A stretch of 64,000 bases of DNA, from positions 22,440,694 through 22,504,693 of the forward strand of contig OX424570.1 of NCBI GenBank assembly GCA_949152475.1, in the 5' to 3' direction. The translations under genes were made by a program, and so were the position numbers. The notes under the pieces were generated by a model that worked only from the letters and a program-made list of their open reading frames with translations, was not told where the DNA came from and made no database searches. Position 1 is the stretch's first letter. The number at the start of each line of letters is the position of its first letter. The DNA is from Terebella lapidaria. Its lineage: Eukaryota; Annelida; Polychaeta; Terebellida; Terebellidae. This document shows positions 33,255 through 46,552 of the stretch, piece after piece.

Positions 33255-33741
33255 AAACTAGGCTACAAACGGATTCTATATTAGAAGGAATTTGGGTCAA
33301 ATGTAGGCTAGCTTACCTGTTCACAAACGCAGACTAGACTAGTTAGTAGATATATAACGGACACAGAAAGCCTCGTTGATCAATAACTGAATGTTCTGCT
33401 GGATCTGTGGAGCAATGAGCACTAATGATTCGTTGATTGTATGCACCTCACCATGAGTTAGATCACGATGTCCTATGTCCTGTATTTGCCACTATTTTCA
33501 AGAGTTTTCACCGTACAATATTTTCCTGGTCACGAACTCACAATGGGGATTTCCCAGAATCCGTGGAAAAGCCCACGGAAACCCATTGGATTACTACATG
33601 ACTTGATAAAGCGGTGTACGGAAACCTTCAAGGGACATCTCATCAACACCAGAATCTGCTCGTGCAGTGTAGGCCCCCTATTTAGATGTATCCATACATA
33701 ACAAACTCGACTGAGAGATCAATTTGCACATTTCAGGTAGA
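33255..33741. repeat. Duplicated cluster flank
   Basis: Matches 7463-7960 (landmarks 'gggtcaaatgtaggctagct', 'ctgttcacaaac', 'atgcacctcaccatg', 'tcccagaatccgtgg'). No coding region. Confidence 0.6.
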
Positions 33742-34079
33742 AACGTGTGTTGAACCCACAAATATTAAAACGCCCACAAATGTGAAAACCCACAAATGTG
33801 AAAACAAATTTTGTAAATCACCCACAAATGTAAAAAAATCAACCACAAACGTGAAAACGTTTTTTGTCAACTACCCACAAATGTGGAAATCTTCACCCAC
33901 AAATGTGAAAAAAACTTCACCCACAAATGTGAAAAAAAAAATCAACCACAAATGTGAAAACGATTTTTGTCAATTGCCCACAAATGTGAAAATCTGACAC
34001 AACATTAGCTTCAACATGAGGAATGTTTTTAGGTTACCGACCTTTGTTCTGAAAACCTATTGCACAATTAATACTTTCC

Positions 34080-34515
34080 CCTATTATCATCATTTTTCCT
34101 TAAAAACCTTCATATCTCAGTAAATATTGATCGTAGAGCAAAAAGGACGTTATTTTCGGAGCCGTAGGAAAAATTGGCCATATACTGGTGTGGTTTAGTA
34201 TAAGATTACACCTGTGATGTCAAATTACACCAAACCGGAAGTAGAATTATTTTTCAAGGAAATGGGCTCAGGATGCCCAAGGATCAGTTATTATGCCGTT
34301 TTGGTGTGTTTGAAGGCCAAAAATTTACACTTTCCCCTATTATCACCCACTTTTCCATAAAAACGTAAATATTGATCGTAGAGCAAAAAGGACATTATTT
34401 TCAAACCCGTTGGGCTAATTGGCAATATACTAGGTGTGGTTTGGTATCAGATTACACCTGTGGTGTCAAATGACACCAAACCGGAAGTAGAATTATTTTT
34501 CAAGGAAATGGGCTC
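34080..34515 (+). repeat. Two direct repeats of about 245 bp with a satellite-B-like core
   Basis: Units start near 34076 and 34328 (TTTCCCCTATTATCA) and end in GGGCTCAGGATGCCCAAGGATC. Each contains GATCGTAGAGCAAAAAGGAC followed by (G/A)TTATTTTC, closely related to the core of the 147-bp satellite at 11030-13420. Confidence 0.8.
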
Positions 34516-35228
34516 AGGATGCCCAAGGATCGACAAGGCCGGACGAACAACACGCCCAAGCGTTGTGGTTCCGTGGACCCCTCCCATGGTTACGGGCCTC
34601 ACGTAACGGCAACATTACTATTATTATTCATTATGTGATATGTGATGTGATGTTTGTCTACTAACCATGCCTTGACGGTACTAACCTGGTTGCTACTTAA
34701 CCATGTTAACGAAGTCACATTCGTTACAAAAATTCAAAGATAAAATTGTTTACGGACGACGGATGGACGGACGACGGACACAACGCGATGCCAATAGGTT
34801 ATCGGACCAAAGGTCCGGTACCCCAAAAAATCTTTCAGAAAAGTGCTTCCCTGTATTCTTAGGCATTTTAGCGCAAATTTCGAAAAGATTCGACCGTAGA
34901 TTCGAGATAAAAATAAAAATGTAAGACGTATGACGGACGACGACGACGGATGAAGGACGCAATGCCATGCAATGGGTTATCAGAACAAGGTTCCGTAAAA
35001 ATACATAACAATAAAAGACATTCCTCATGTGGAACCTAATGCTGTGTTTGATTTTCACATTTGTGGGCAAATGACAAAAACCGTTTTCACATTTGTGGTT
35101 AAATTTTTTTTTCACATTTGTGGGTGGATTTTTTTTTCACATTTGTGGATAATGATATTTTCACATTTGTGGGTGATTTACAAAATTTGTTTTCACATTT
35201 GTGGGTTTTCACATTTGTGGGCGTTTTA

Positions 35229-38203
35229 GATAGATAGATAGATAGATTTATTTCCCAAATCAGCAAATTAATAAAATGTGATACAGATATTATGATACAA
35301 AAAGGAGTAAAGTGAGATGGGAGGAGCAACGTAACCAATTGAGGTTGTCTTCCCGTTGCCCCCAAATAAAATAAACACATAAATAATTATATTCATACTG
35401 AACAAATAGTCGTAGTGGAGAGATTGTTAGAAGGGAGTTGTCCACAGCACGCATGTGCCACCCGCCACGGTGAATCAGGAACCGGTACATTGGTTAGGGA
35501 GAGGTACACGACTCGAGAAATATACTATATACAAATAACATCAATTCGAAAGACGAATTCAAAGGAGATGTAGATGATAAGTTTTAGCGACAGTCAGAGC
35601 ACCTGGGATTGTCACAGTTCACAGCAGATTGATATGCATTCAGATAAGTGGATTTGACGGTGTGCTTGACTACATTTTTTTTGAACAAGGCAGTTTCAGA
35701 TTTGATGAGTATCTGTTAAATACTACGGGGAAGTGAAAAGGGGGGAGTTTATCCACAAAACGAGATTTAGTTCTGGATATATTGAATAACTGGGACTGTC
35801 GCGTGATATAATAAGTTTGAACATTAATATTTAAACTGAACACGTTATCGAAAGATTTGGGTAGATTTTCATTTATATAGTCATACATAAAAAGCATAAT
35901 CTGGAGCTGATGCAGATCAGTTACTTTCAGAATGCCACACCGCTTGAAGAGTGGATCAGTGTGGCTATTGTATTTTTTATTATGTATCGTTCTCATGGCC
36001 CGTTTTTGCATAAGTACAGTTTTTTGTAATACCGCCGGACTGGCATTTCCCCAGGCAAGTATACCATAAGTTAAATGGGGATGGATCAAAGCATAATATA
36101 AAGTGAGCAGGCTTTCTTGGGGAAGGAAAATTTTCAATTGTTTCATAGCAAATAATGCTCTCGAAATTTTCTTATTTATATTGGCAACTTGTTGTTTCCA
36201 AGAGAGAGATTCGTCAATTATTATGCCTAAAAATTTACATGCATTTGTGCGTGTCAAAGTAACGCCATTGATTACCAAATTGTTGTTATTGATCATCCGG
36301 CGATGTATTCCGCTTGGTTGAATGACCATATATTGAGTTTTGGAAGCATTTAAAGAAAATTTATTTGCACAGAACCAGTTAAAGAGTTTATCGAGACTTA
36401 TGTTTGCTCGAGTGAATAATTTAGTCGGGTCGTCGTCAGATAGCACGAGAGTTGTGTCGTCTGCAAATGATAAGATATTTTCTTCCGTGCTGTGATTAAT
36501 ATCATTTATATAAATAAGAAATAATAAGGGCCCTAGGATAGATCCCTGTGGAACTCCACACCTAATTGGTAGACTGTCAGATAAATGCGAGTCAAAGTCA
36601 ACAAATTGACTTCTACCTGTTAAATAACTTTTTATCCATTCATTAGCTAGCCCACGAATCCCATATATGTTTAATTTGTACAGCAGAATATCGGTGCTTA
36701 TGGTATCAAAGGCTTTACTTAGGTCACAGAATGCAGCCAAGGTTAGTTTAGATGGGGATGAATTACTGGATTCCGCACATTGATTCAATAGGTGAATTAT
36801 AGGATGAATAGTTGAATGCTTCGCTCTGAAGCCATATTGATGACGATATAGTATATTATTTGAGTTCAAAAAATTCATGATTTTGTTGTACATGATCCTT
36901 TCAAATATTTTGGAAACTGATGACAATAAACTAATCGGCCTATAATTGTTTAGGGAACATGGGTCGCCAGATTTGAATATAGGTATGACCTTCGCACGTT
37001 TGAGTTCCGACGGGAAAATTCCGGTTGAAAATGTCAAATTAATTATATGGGTGAGAGGAAGCACAATTATATCTATTATTTTTGTAAGTAATTTTGTGGA
37101 AATGCCGTCAGCACCAAAACTTGTTTTGGGTTTCAGTTTATTCGCAATGTCCAGTATGTCAGACGGAAGAATCGGATCTAGAAACATGGAATTTACATTA
37201 TGATTGGGCATATAGTCTGTGAAATTCCTATTCGAGATGGGCACGTTATGATTGACTTGGTAGCCAATATTAGCAAAAAAATTATTGAAGGCACTTGCTA
37301 TATCATCTTTATTGCTTACCTGATGGTTATCAATGTTATATGACTGTGGATACTCTGACTTATCATTTTCCTTGCCTATAGCCTTTCTGAGTACTTTCCA
37401 AATCTGTTTAATATTTTGTTTATTATTTTCGATAACAGTCTTGTAGTACGATATTTTGGCTTTGCGTTTAGCCTTATTGAAAATGTTCAAGTGCGTTTTA
37501 TAACAGGCAATATTTTTTGGCGTCGGTTTGTGTAATTTTTTAAGGAATAATTTCGATAAATTGCGAGAAGAAATCATCAGTCCGTCTGTCATCCAGGGTT
37601 CGCGCTTTATTTGTCTATTTTTGGCATTTGTACATTTTACAGGAAATGAAGTATTGAATGGTACTTTTATTATTTCGTTTAGTTTCATATAGGCATCATC
37701 CGGGCAATCTGCTAGGAATATTGGTGAAAAGTCAACACAACTTAGTTCTGTTTTGAACTTTAAAATATTTTCATCAGAGAATGAGCGAGAATATTTTAGT
37801 TGAGGTTCGCTTTGCTCATGTTTTGTTAAAGATGAAAAGAAAACACCAAAATGGTCTGCAATACCATTGATAACAATTCCTGAATGGGCATTAACAGTAA
37901 TGTCATTAGTAAGAATATGATCCAGTAGAGTAGCAGATGTGTGTGTAACTCTAGTTGGTCTGATGATTCGAGGAACAAACCCTCTTGCGAAAATACCATC
38001 AATGTAATTATCTGTCTTATCATGGGAACCATATTTTAACAGATCCACATTCATATCACCCATAATTACACCCGTTTTGTTTTCATTCGTGACGTGATCC
38101 AGCGCTTCAAGCAGTGTGGCACTGAAAATATCAACGTCAGCACGGGGAAAGGAATTGGGACGATAGACAACACCAACAACTATGTGCTTACCGATTTTTG
38201 GAA
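35229..38203 (-). mobile_element. 5'-truncated LINE (non-LTR retrotransposon) insertion
   Basis: The insertion is bounded by a 7-bp duplication CGTTTTA (35222-35228 and 38204-38210). On the minus strand the 3' tail is a short (TATC)n microsatellite (complement of 35229-35247). The 5' end starts inside the endonuclease domain, so 5' UTR, any ORF1 and the endonuclease N-terminus are missing, which is typical of target-primed reverse transcription. The right-hand TIR of the older foldback element lies immediately beyond it. Confidence 0.85.
35670..38203 (-). CDS. LINE ORF2 fragment: endonuclease C-terminus plus reverse transcriptase
   Basis: An open frame of about 840 codons runs from the truncation point to a stop at 35670; its first Met is at 38063. 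It begins in the apurinic-type endonuclease (IVVGVVYRPN, MGDMNVDLL, then TLLDHILTN and the catalytic-type ADHFGVF). A long Lys/Asn-rich spacer leads to the reverse transcriptase: NYRPISLLSSVSKIFERI, CDLSKAFDT, GVPQGSILGPLLFLIYIND and the catalytic box SFADDTTLV. The thumb and C-terminal region follow. The frame is free of stops and frameshifts, suggesting recent insertion. The motif set fits the Jockey/CR1-like non-LTR assemblage; the exact clade cannot be set by eye. It cannot be autonomous because the endonuclease is truncated. Confidence 0.85.
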
Positions 38204-38311
38204 CGTTTTAACATTTGTGGGTTCAACAAACGTGACCTTGAGATTGAGGTCATCTGAGATGAGCTTCAAGGTCATCAAAAGATCCGCCATGCATGATTTC
38301 TTATATCCTAA

Positions 38312-38440
38312 TACTGTAAACGTACTTTATTTTGCGGGTATTTAATTTTGCAGTTTTGTACCTCAGACGTTTTGCGGTGGATTTAATTTTGCGGTTTTGA
38401 TAGTACCGCGAAATCCGCAAAAATTAGTACGTTTACAGTA
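38312..38440. mobile_element. Short MITE with CTGTAAACGTACT TIRs
   Basis: TA-CTGTAAACGTACT at 38312-38326 and its complement AGTACGTTTACAG-TA at 38426-38440. The total is about 125 bp between TA duplications, with internal TTTTGCGG and CCGCAAAA words. This is compatible with a Tc1/mariner-type MITE. Confidence 0.8.
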
Positions 38441-38539
38441 ATATATTCCTGAGATCTATCCACAAAAATATTGTCTGCAGAGACCAATTTACACATTTCA
38501 GATCAAACGTACCGGTACTATCATGACTATACATCAACT

Positions 38540-39790
38540 GAACAACTCACTGGCGGATTCAGCGGGGAATTCCCCCCCCCCCCCCCCCCCCCAATTACAC
38601 GATTGGAAAAAAATTGTGGGAAAGTTTACGTGAAGAAGTGCTGCAAAACGCAGTAGCGGATTTAGTGTGTGTGTGTGTGTGTGTGTGGGGGGGGGGGGGG
38701 TTACTGGGGTCAGGACCCCCCCTTTTAGAAAAAAAACCCCATATATATATCAGAGTTTCCATAGGCGGATTCAGGCCTCCTGCCCGAAAAAATTATGTCA
38801 AAATATCATGTTTGAGTTCAGGTTGATCATAGTGAGTTTGTTTGAAATGTATACTCAGGAGAGACCAGTAGGCCTATGCTCAGCTACCACAAAACATAAA
38901 AAAGGCTCTGACTTCTGGGCACTTCAGCAGGCCTCAGACTTCCCAGCTGAGACGAGCTCACTTCGTTCCTATTTTTAGCATTATATATGAAAGTAGGGCG
39001 ATCCATGGTATTCAAGTGGAAGTCATACCAAGGAGACACCATCAACTTAACAATGAACATAAAAGAGACTCTTGCTTCGAGGTCTCTTGAGCGGCCCCAG
39101 ACCCCCACCGCAACAGGCTCGCTTCACTCCATATTTTTTTATATACCAGGGGCATGAAGTGGGATTTATACCCAGGAGATGCCAGGAAGCTACCACAGGA
39201 CATAAACAAGGATCTGGTTTCTGGGGCCCTTGAGCGGGCCCCAGACCCCACGCCGTATAATGTTGGACCCCCTCTTTTCAAATTCCTGGATCCGCCCCTG
39301 AAACCTGTTGACAAATATAGCCTATTTTACAAATACAGTTGTGGGAAACACCTCAGGGATCGTCTGAAATGCCCCCTCCCCCATCCAGACCGGAATGACC
39401 ATACACCTACATGTACATAATCAAGATATTCAAATGGCACAAAATAATACGCTGTAAACTACACCTCACAAATAATATCTGGAACACTGCCTTTTCCAAA
39501 TTACCCAGCGCCCTCGGATCTCCAGCCAGAATGTCCTTACATTGGAAAGTGTCCAGACTGCATGAATAGTAGTAAACTAAACCTCACAAATCATGTGATA
39601 TACTTCCAAATCCCGAAATGTTCTCTGGGAAAGAGCGGAGGGGGGGGGGGGGGGAGGCTATTACCGGTCCAACACCCAGACTGGTCAATGATTGCCTACA
39701 CTCGCGTTTCTCCAGAAAATTACCACTACCCAAAACCGCACCTCCTCCCCTATAACAAATTTCTGGATCCGACCTGAACTTGTCTTAAGA
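38540..39790. mobile_element. Patchwork of hAT-like element ends
   Basis: Contains several GGCGGATTCAG / CTGGATCCGCCCCTG-type termini (38551, 38652, 38764, 39290 and 39760), C and G tracts, a GT microsatellite (38667-38687) and paired 'cttgagcgggcccc' segments. It looks like several truncated, nested, hAT-related MITEs. Individual borders cannot be fixed, and no coding sequence is seen. Confidence 0.45.
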
Positions 39791-39899
39791 TATTACCAAA
39801 AAACTATCAAATGAGTGCTGAATGGCCAGAAACGACTCAATATTTTTTTTCTGCCTCCTCATATAAATTGGGCCAAGGTATACTATTATTTTGGCAAAT

Positions 39900-40460
39900 T
39901 TATAGAATACACCTTGTCAAATATTACAGACCCCGACTAGCGAAAAACAGACGACAGAAGAAACCCAAGCCCTATCTACATGCGTTTTGTCTGCAGAAGT
40001 CAATGCACATATTTCAAGTCAAACATGAATTTCACCACTCTTCTGAGGGTAACCTCAAGGTCATCAAAACATCCAACATGTATGACTTTAATATGTTCAC
40101 AGTGCAAACCTGAGAATATTTTTTTCAAGCGTTTTGTCTGCAGAGGCCAATCTACACAATTTTTCAGGTAAGATGTGAATTTGAAACTCGAAGTCAATCA
40201 AGATTACCAATAGATCCATAATACTTGACTTTATTTGCACTCTTTATACATTCCTAATTATATCTCCAAGTTTATTGTCTACACAGGCCAATTTGCACAA
40301 ATCAGGTCAGATGTGCCCTTGAGGTTTAGCATTCAACGTCATTCGAAGTTGTTTCCAAGGTCGTCAAAAGATCCACCATATATGACTTCATACATATGCT
40401 CATAATTCCAAACTAAGCTCTATTTATCTGTGTTTATTCCCAGAGGCCAACCCGTGCATT
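39900..40460 (+). repeat. Diverged GACCTTGA-family tandem units
   Basis: Four or so 130-150 bp units share 'gcgttttgtctgcagaggccaat', 'cacatttcagg', AACCTCAAGGTCATC and 'ccaacatgtatgactt'. Related units lie at 480-1260, 8080-8300 and 46680-47110. Confidence 0.6.
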
Positions 40461-41158
40461 TCGGTCCATTTTGGTTTTATATCTCAAACCGTTATATCAA
40501 TTTCTACTCTATTTATATACGTTATGAATGACCTAAAATAGCATGGTTGTACAAAATTAGAAAGTATCGCGTAAAATTTTAGAAAATAATTTTCAAAAAA
40601 ATTGTGTCAAATTGGCCATTTTCGGCATTAAAATGGCAAACACGATTCAATACCTCAAAAAACAAATTTGTCTTTAGATAATTGCCCAAGGTATGTTCTG
40701 ACAAATTTATAGGACAATTCATCACGTCAAATGATATTACATTATATCATGAAAGCACACTATCACACCCCAATCAGTTTCACCTCGACGAGAAACTTCT
40801 CACCCCGAGATGAGGTCTCAACAAGGTTTTCACCAGGGTGAAAAGATTTTAAACGGAGTGATACGGTTTTTATGGAAGCACATTTGATCATCTAAAGTGA
40901 GAAGGTTTTCCCGAGGTAAAAAAAAGCTCCTCACTGCCACCATACCTGGACTTCCTGTATATGAACATCTATGCGAAAATATCTAGCTTTGATGTGTCGT
41001 TTACAAATCCATATCAAACATGGCCATGGGACGGTATTCAGATGACCATATTATGAATGCATGTGCACGCCAACAGACGTTCTACCGTATTCGCATTCGT
41101 GTTCACAATGTAATCTCAAGGTCAAATGAATTCATGTTGCAGGTCAATAACATATTAC
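40460..41158. other. No gene seen
   Basis: AT-rich sequence with a run of CACC/GGTG words near 40770-40930 (for example 'cacctcgacgagaaacttctcacccc'). No confident repeat family or coding region. Confidence 0.3.
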
Positions 41159-41760
41159 CAGGGGCGTAGCCAGAGATTATCGAAGTGTACTCAAAATCCT
41201 CAACAACCCGGTCTGGGGGGTTGGGGGGCGCCGTAAGCCCCCCAAGAAAATTTTTAATTACGACACTTTCTGGAAGCCATTATAAGCTATAATATGTTAT
41301 TATGCAGAGCATAGAGACGCAGCGAGTTGAAAAGCAGGTTTCTTGTAGATCTCTATTCACGTATTAATTATAAACATGTTAATGGGCCTATCATTTATGT
41401 GTGCCGGTGTACTATGTCTATGATATAAATACACTACATTCATTGCGATGTATTTATATCATAGACAATACTGATGGGTCCAGGCCTAGAATTGTGCCAA
41501 AAATAGTGAGTAACAATGGCAAGCAGTTGAAAAAAAATCTGTCTGAATCAGGCTCATGGAAAGTCAATGGGTCTAGATCTATGTGTGTGACAATGAAACT
41601 AAAAAAAACTTTCATCATAACCAATTGTTGTTATTGTATCTAAATATTTAGAAGGCTTATTTTCTACTCGCTGCGGCTCTATGGTCCACATAATAACATA
41701 TTGACATGAAGGTGTATTGAATACTTTGAACACCCCCAAAATGTTGACGAATTTAGAACA
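41159..41760. mobile_element. Probable small foldback/hAT-related element
   Basis: Begins CAGGGGCGTAGCC with the hAT-typical 'gtctggggggttggggggcgccgtaagcccccc'. It contains an inverted pair (AATATGTTATTATG and AGCCGCAGCGAGT-type segments at 41290-41335 and 41650-41700) and an inner perfect stem GTCTATGATATAAATAC / GTATTTATATCATAGAC (about 41415-41466). The right border is unclear. Confidence 0.45.
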
Positions 41761-44700
41761 CATGGCTCTCATGCAGAGAATGCACTCACTGATTCAGCAG
41801 CATTGTAACCTCAAGACGCGGAGAGAACAAACGGTAAAGCTGTAACCTCAAGATGCAACAATTACTATAGGAGATTGAATGGGAGTCAAATTACTCAAGA
41901 CTTCTGACATGAGGTTTGATAGGTAGGAAAGGAGACCCATTATGGGCGATATTTGTCCCCTGAGATAATAAATATAATGATTGAGTTTATGAGTAACACA
42001 CAATCATAAATGTATAATTTTCATCATGACCATTATTATTTCTGAACCTAACAACTTACTATATAAGAAACTACCTGGGAATACATATTGCCCAAGACTA
42101 ACTGCATGAGATTCAATGGATATTATGTGACTAGAATTTCATGAGCGAAATCAGTACTAACACAGTGATAAAGGCAGATAAAGATAGCCATATACTTGCT
42201 GTGTTGTGAACAAACTTTCCAACAAAAAACTTTCTATGACCAATTGTCATATTTATATTCAACCACTAACTATAGAGGAATAACTGAGATCAAAGTTGCC
42301 CGGGAGATTCATCTGATGACATTCTAATTCAAAACAACAGATCAAGACAATAGATCTATTCGAGCCAACAACATGCCTATGCAGTGTCAAGCACCACATA
42401 CACAAACAAGAAATTAAGAGAGAATGAAATTATAAGCAATGGCAGTGATGCGGATTACATCAAACAGTGATTTTACTGCACAACATGTGGAAACAACGCC
42501 TACTGGATGACTATTCAATTTGGAGGTGTGACAGTGTAGATCACACTGAACATACCTCTGCATAACATTGACTCTGTAAAATCGTGGGCATAGCATATTA
42601 TTATTTCATAATATCATGTATACAATAGACAAATTGTATCGTCATGATTATTTGAGATTATTACATATTGCATGTATCAAACAGAATAATTTCATTTTTC
42701 CTTTTTTAGTTCAGGAATAGCAGTTCCGAAATGGCTTTGTTTTGAATTCATCACTCGTCAATATATCAGAGTGGTTGATTGAATGTAAGAGATACACAAT
42801 TATGTCAGTATAATTTTGACAGTGCATATCTTTCTGTTGTTATCGGTCTGGCTTCCTATTGTGACAATAAAATTGAGTGAAATACTGACCGAAGTCTTTT
42901 TTATTTGATCAGCAAGGAATACGGTTTCATGTACAATAACATATATACTGAACAAAATAATATAAACGAAAATAAGCCTATTTGACATGGGGAGGTCATA
43001 TTTTGTTCAGCATGTTCACTGTACAACTCGGTATGAATGGATTTACTTATAAAATAATGGGTGTTGGTGAAAAAAAATGTTTCTGATGCATGAACAAGTA
43101 AATCTGCTAACATGTGGAAAATACCTATAGCCGCGGTAAGGAAGAAATATGAATGTTCAAGAAGTGAATTCATTAATAAGCAGAGATATGTCATCGTACC
43201 AGTTCAATATTTGGAAGAAAATAATGATGGGCAATATTTATTGAGTATTTTTTCGCATAATTTGAACTATTCACCATCCAGCATCAGGCATTCAAAAATC
43301 CTTTGCATTTTGGGAAAGAAGGGGTCAGAGTTCTAGAAATATATACGCACGAATACGGCATAACTCACGATTGTTGTCATATACTCGTATACATTAGTAG
43401 GCATGCATGTACGCGTGACGCTATACATAAATCTACTTTTTCCAGAGTACTGTTTACGTGAAATTACGGTACCGGGCGGCCGTTGTCATGGAGTCGCGTT
43501 GTGATGTCTCGCAGATCCAGTCTCGTTGTTTGAATCTCATCCACGACACACAAAAAGAGACTGATAAATGTCATCTAGTTGTCGTGTCCATGTTATATAC
43601 TCGAATAAAAATTGCAATAACCAATTGAGGAACGCTCGTGAAACCATATTGCGGAACGGTGCTTCGCTAAAAAAAAAAAATCACTGAGCGGTGAAATTTG
43701 CTCCCAGATCGCTAGGGGTTTCCTGTCAAAAAATAACTTCCGGTCAAAACTCGCAGAGATGAAAATTATGATCATAGTAGTCAGGACTATCTTTAGTTTC
43801 TGCTGCTTTGGTGTTGATTTCTCGGACATGCAATACCATTAGACGCAGTTCGACGCGCTTCGCGCGCCTCGCTGCGTTATTAGGGAATGCATTCAACTTT
43901 TTTTTTCAATATTTTGGCCACAAATGTTGAGAATTATTTAAATATTTTAAACATTTAATTTTTTTAACACTTTCTGGAAGCCTCCCGAAAATATATTAGG
44001 CAGCGCATTCAAAAATTTTCATTCAATATTTTGCCTAAAAATGTTAGAAATTATTAAATATATTTTAAACAGTGAAAATTATATAGTATTTTCGCAATTT
44101 AGCGTTTTCCCGATATTTTACATATGTAAAAGCGTTCAAGCAGCTCTTTCAAGAAAATATTTTGAAGAATTGCTACACTTTCAGTAATGCATAAATTCGA
44201 CTTATCATGTCATTGTGCGGCGTTAGCCGTACTATATCTGTTAGTGTAATTTTGACCCCATGGTACTACTGGTGAGGAACTTGTCCATGCGTGGACTTAT
44301 TGCTACCGAATTAAGTCAGCGATGACATTATCCATATTTCATGTCACAATCTCAGATTACAACAAAGTTAAGTAGCAAATATTGAACAAAGAAAACATAC
44401 ACCTTTGTCATTTGTGGAAAGTGCAACTAAAACCCATTTTGGCAAGAATAATGGACGAATCGACAAACAAATGCGAGTAATAATCAATTTTCGCATGGAC
44501 AAGCTCTGCACCAGTATTGGAGGTATTATAGTAGTGTAAGACCATCTACGAGAATTGTTCTCTGTGAGAGGGAAGTAGAGAGTTATTACAATACGAGTTC
44601 GAGTTACAATACGATTCGAGTTCATTGTTTCATATTGTTATCAAACTAATCAATAGGCTTTAAGTTGATTTGCAAATATTGTGTGAGTGAAAACACACAC

Positions 44701-46552
44701 CATAGTACTTTGTGGAAAGTTCAACCAAAACACATTTGGGCAAGAATAATGGGCAACTCAACAAAAGAGCAGGTGAGAATCAATTTACCCATGGACATCA
44801 AAATATTCGACAGGTTGTCATAAGGTTCAGGTTCACAATTAGAAATTTTATATCACATGGAAACAAGACCCACAATATTTTGTTTGGTTGTTTAACCAAG
44901 AAATGTGTTTCGTGTCTACTTGTCCTTGATTTTTTTTGTGTTCACTCAGCCTCGAGTACTGGTTCTACTCTCCTTTGTCCCTGTGGCCGCACACGTAACC
45001 TCAAGTTCTGCTGTTGTGATGCTTGTATGAATAGTGGTGGAATATTATGTTGAAAACTGGCATACATTTCCTGCAAGTGGACAAGCAGGATATATGCAGC
45101 ACGAGGTACTCTCATAATTTTACAAAATTCGATTTCGGATTTATTACTGGTAAATTATCAAGTGAAAGACGTCGTTTGAGTCTGTCTATTGGAACCAATT
45201 AAGGCTCATGTTAACTGAATTTTCAGGTTTTGCCAAGTGGTTCAACACTATTAGAAACAAGTGTGGACGACAAATAGGGTGGCACAGGTTTCTACCTCAG
45301 AGAGTACTTATATAGGAAACCTCACAAAAAAAAACACTAATGGGCTCAGTCGGTGTAAATAAGTTAGAAAAATCTGAGTCTATATCTAGTCTGCTCAAAT
45401 TGTTATAGTAATATTGCGTGTAGGTCACTCAGTTCTAGATCTACTCATCGTTAGAGTCTGTAGTACTGTAGGCCTAATGTACGATCATGGTCAGACCGAC
45501 ACTGCCGAGGAGGGTGGGGGATAGGTAGTAAGTGGTGTAACTTGTGTTTTGTGTAACCTTTGAATCACTTGCATAATTGATGATTTATAACCATTCGGTA
45601 AAAATTTCCGACACATGTTTTTGTCGTTTCTTGATCACACTTCACTCTCCACTCTCACTGACACCAAGGTCCTTATTCAATATTGAATGCCTTAGTCAGC
45701 ATTCGGTTTAGCATTCGATGTCATTTATGGCTATTTATTGGCATACATGTACAGGGAACATATAAACAATAATACAACAAGTTGCGTGCTTTTTATTGGA
45801 TTCGTTGTTTTTTTTTTATGTCAGCAATTAATGTGTACGCAACTACGTACGTGCGTACGCCTAGCTACGCGCCTGAATTACCATATCTCATTTGAGAGCT
45901 CTACCTCTCCAAGCTCATCCAATTTGTCCGTGATCACCAATTTGCAAAGTTTGAGTTGGACTAGTCGAAGGTGTGTGCTATGCCTAGAATTGGACGTAAC
46001 TTTGCTTTAGGACACTCAATGTCACCTGAGGTCGAATGGAGGCCATTATAAGATGTGCAGTTGTATCACATATATCTCATATGCTCTTGAAGACTTCTAT
46101 AATGCTCACGTAATAATAGACCATATCGCTAGACCTTTTGCGGAATTTTCATTGATTCATTTTACCTATTAAACAGGTCTGAAATTTTGGCCCAATGATA
46201 GGAGATAGGACTCAAAATTTAAATTACTCAAGAACTGTCTAACCTGTTTGATTCGATAGAACTGGTGTTTTATTTCCAGGCTGTGGTGCTCATGCACCCA
46301 AACCTTTGTAGATATAGGTGAATTTCATACGAGGGAGGGATATGAAATATATGAGCGCTGCATTGGTGACTGGGAATGTGCCCTCGGATGGCCCCATATT
46401 GCACCATATGAAATGAAAAATGGAGTTCCGAGGACTCAAATAGATAGAGATCATATTGTATCATCGGTATAATAACAAAACTGAAGATATTTCTCATGCA
46501 AAAACGAATAATGAATTTGCTAATAGATGGACTGACAGACGAAACGCTATTC
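41760..46552. other. No recognisable gene in 4.8 kb
   Basis: AT-rich DNA with only short open frames and no protein family I recognise. The GC-rich 'gcgcttcgcgcgcctcgctgcg' near 43855 and 'acactttctggaagcc' near 43970 resemble hAT-like element interiors (compare 41262). Two similar passages (44385-44470 and 44685-44770, both 'ttgtggaaagt..aac.aaaac.catttgggcaagaataatgg') indicate an old ~300-bp direct duplication. Confidence 0.4.

Larger units (their letters stand above)
33748..38228. mobile_element. Foldback element with minisatellite arms, interrupted by a LINE
   Basis: TIRs start TGTTGAACCCACAAAT; the right end reads ATTTGTGGGTTCAACA. The 6-bp target duplication AACGTG lies at 33742-33747 and 38229-38234. 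Both arms consist of tandem copies of a ~16-bp CCCACAAATGTGAAAA unit with spacers (33754-34000 and, inverted, 35040-35225). Inner arm sequences also pair (CATGAGGAATG at about 34015 with CATTCCTCATG at about 35020). The centre contains a family-A-like inverted pair (34031 and 34826) around two ~245-bp direct repeats. The right arm was later split by the LINE at 35229-38203. Confidence 0.75.

Noticed and set aside
38667..38700. GT microsatellite and G tract as a possible regulatory feature
   Set aside because: Simple sequence at the edge of degraded hAT-like ends; nothing supports a function.
44712..45053. 113-codon frame with a Cys-rich end
   Set aside because: No recognisable fold, no splice context, and it lies in AT-rich DNA with a nearby old duplication; coding potential not supported.
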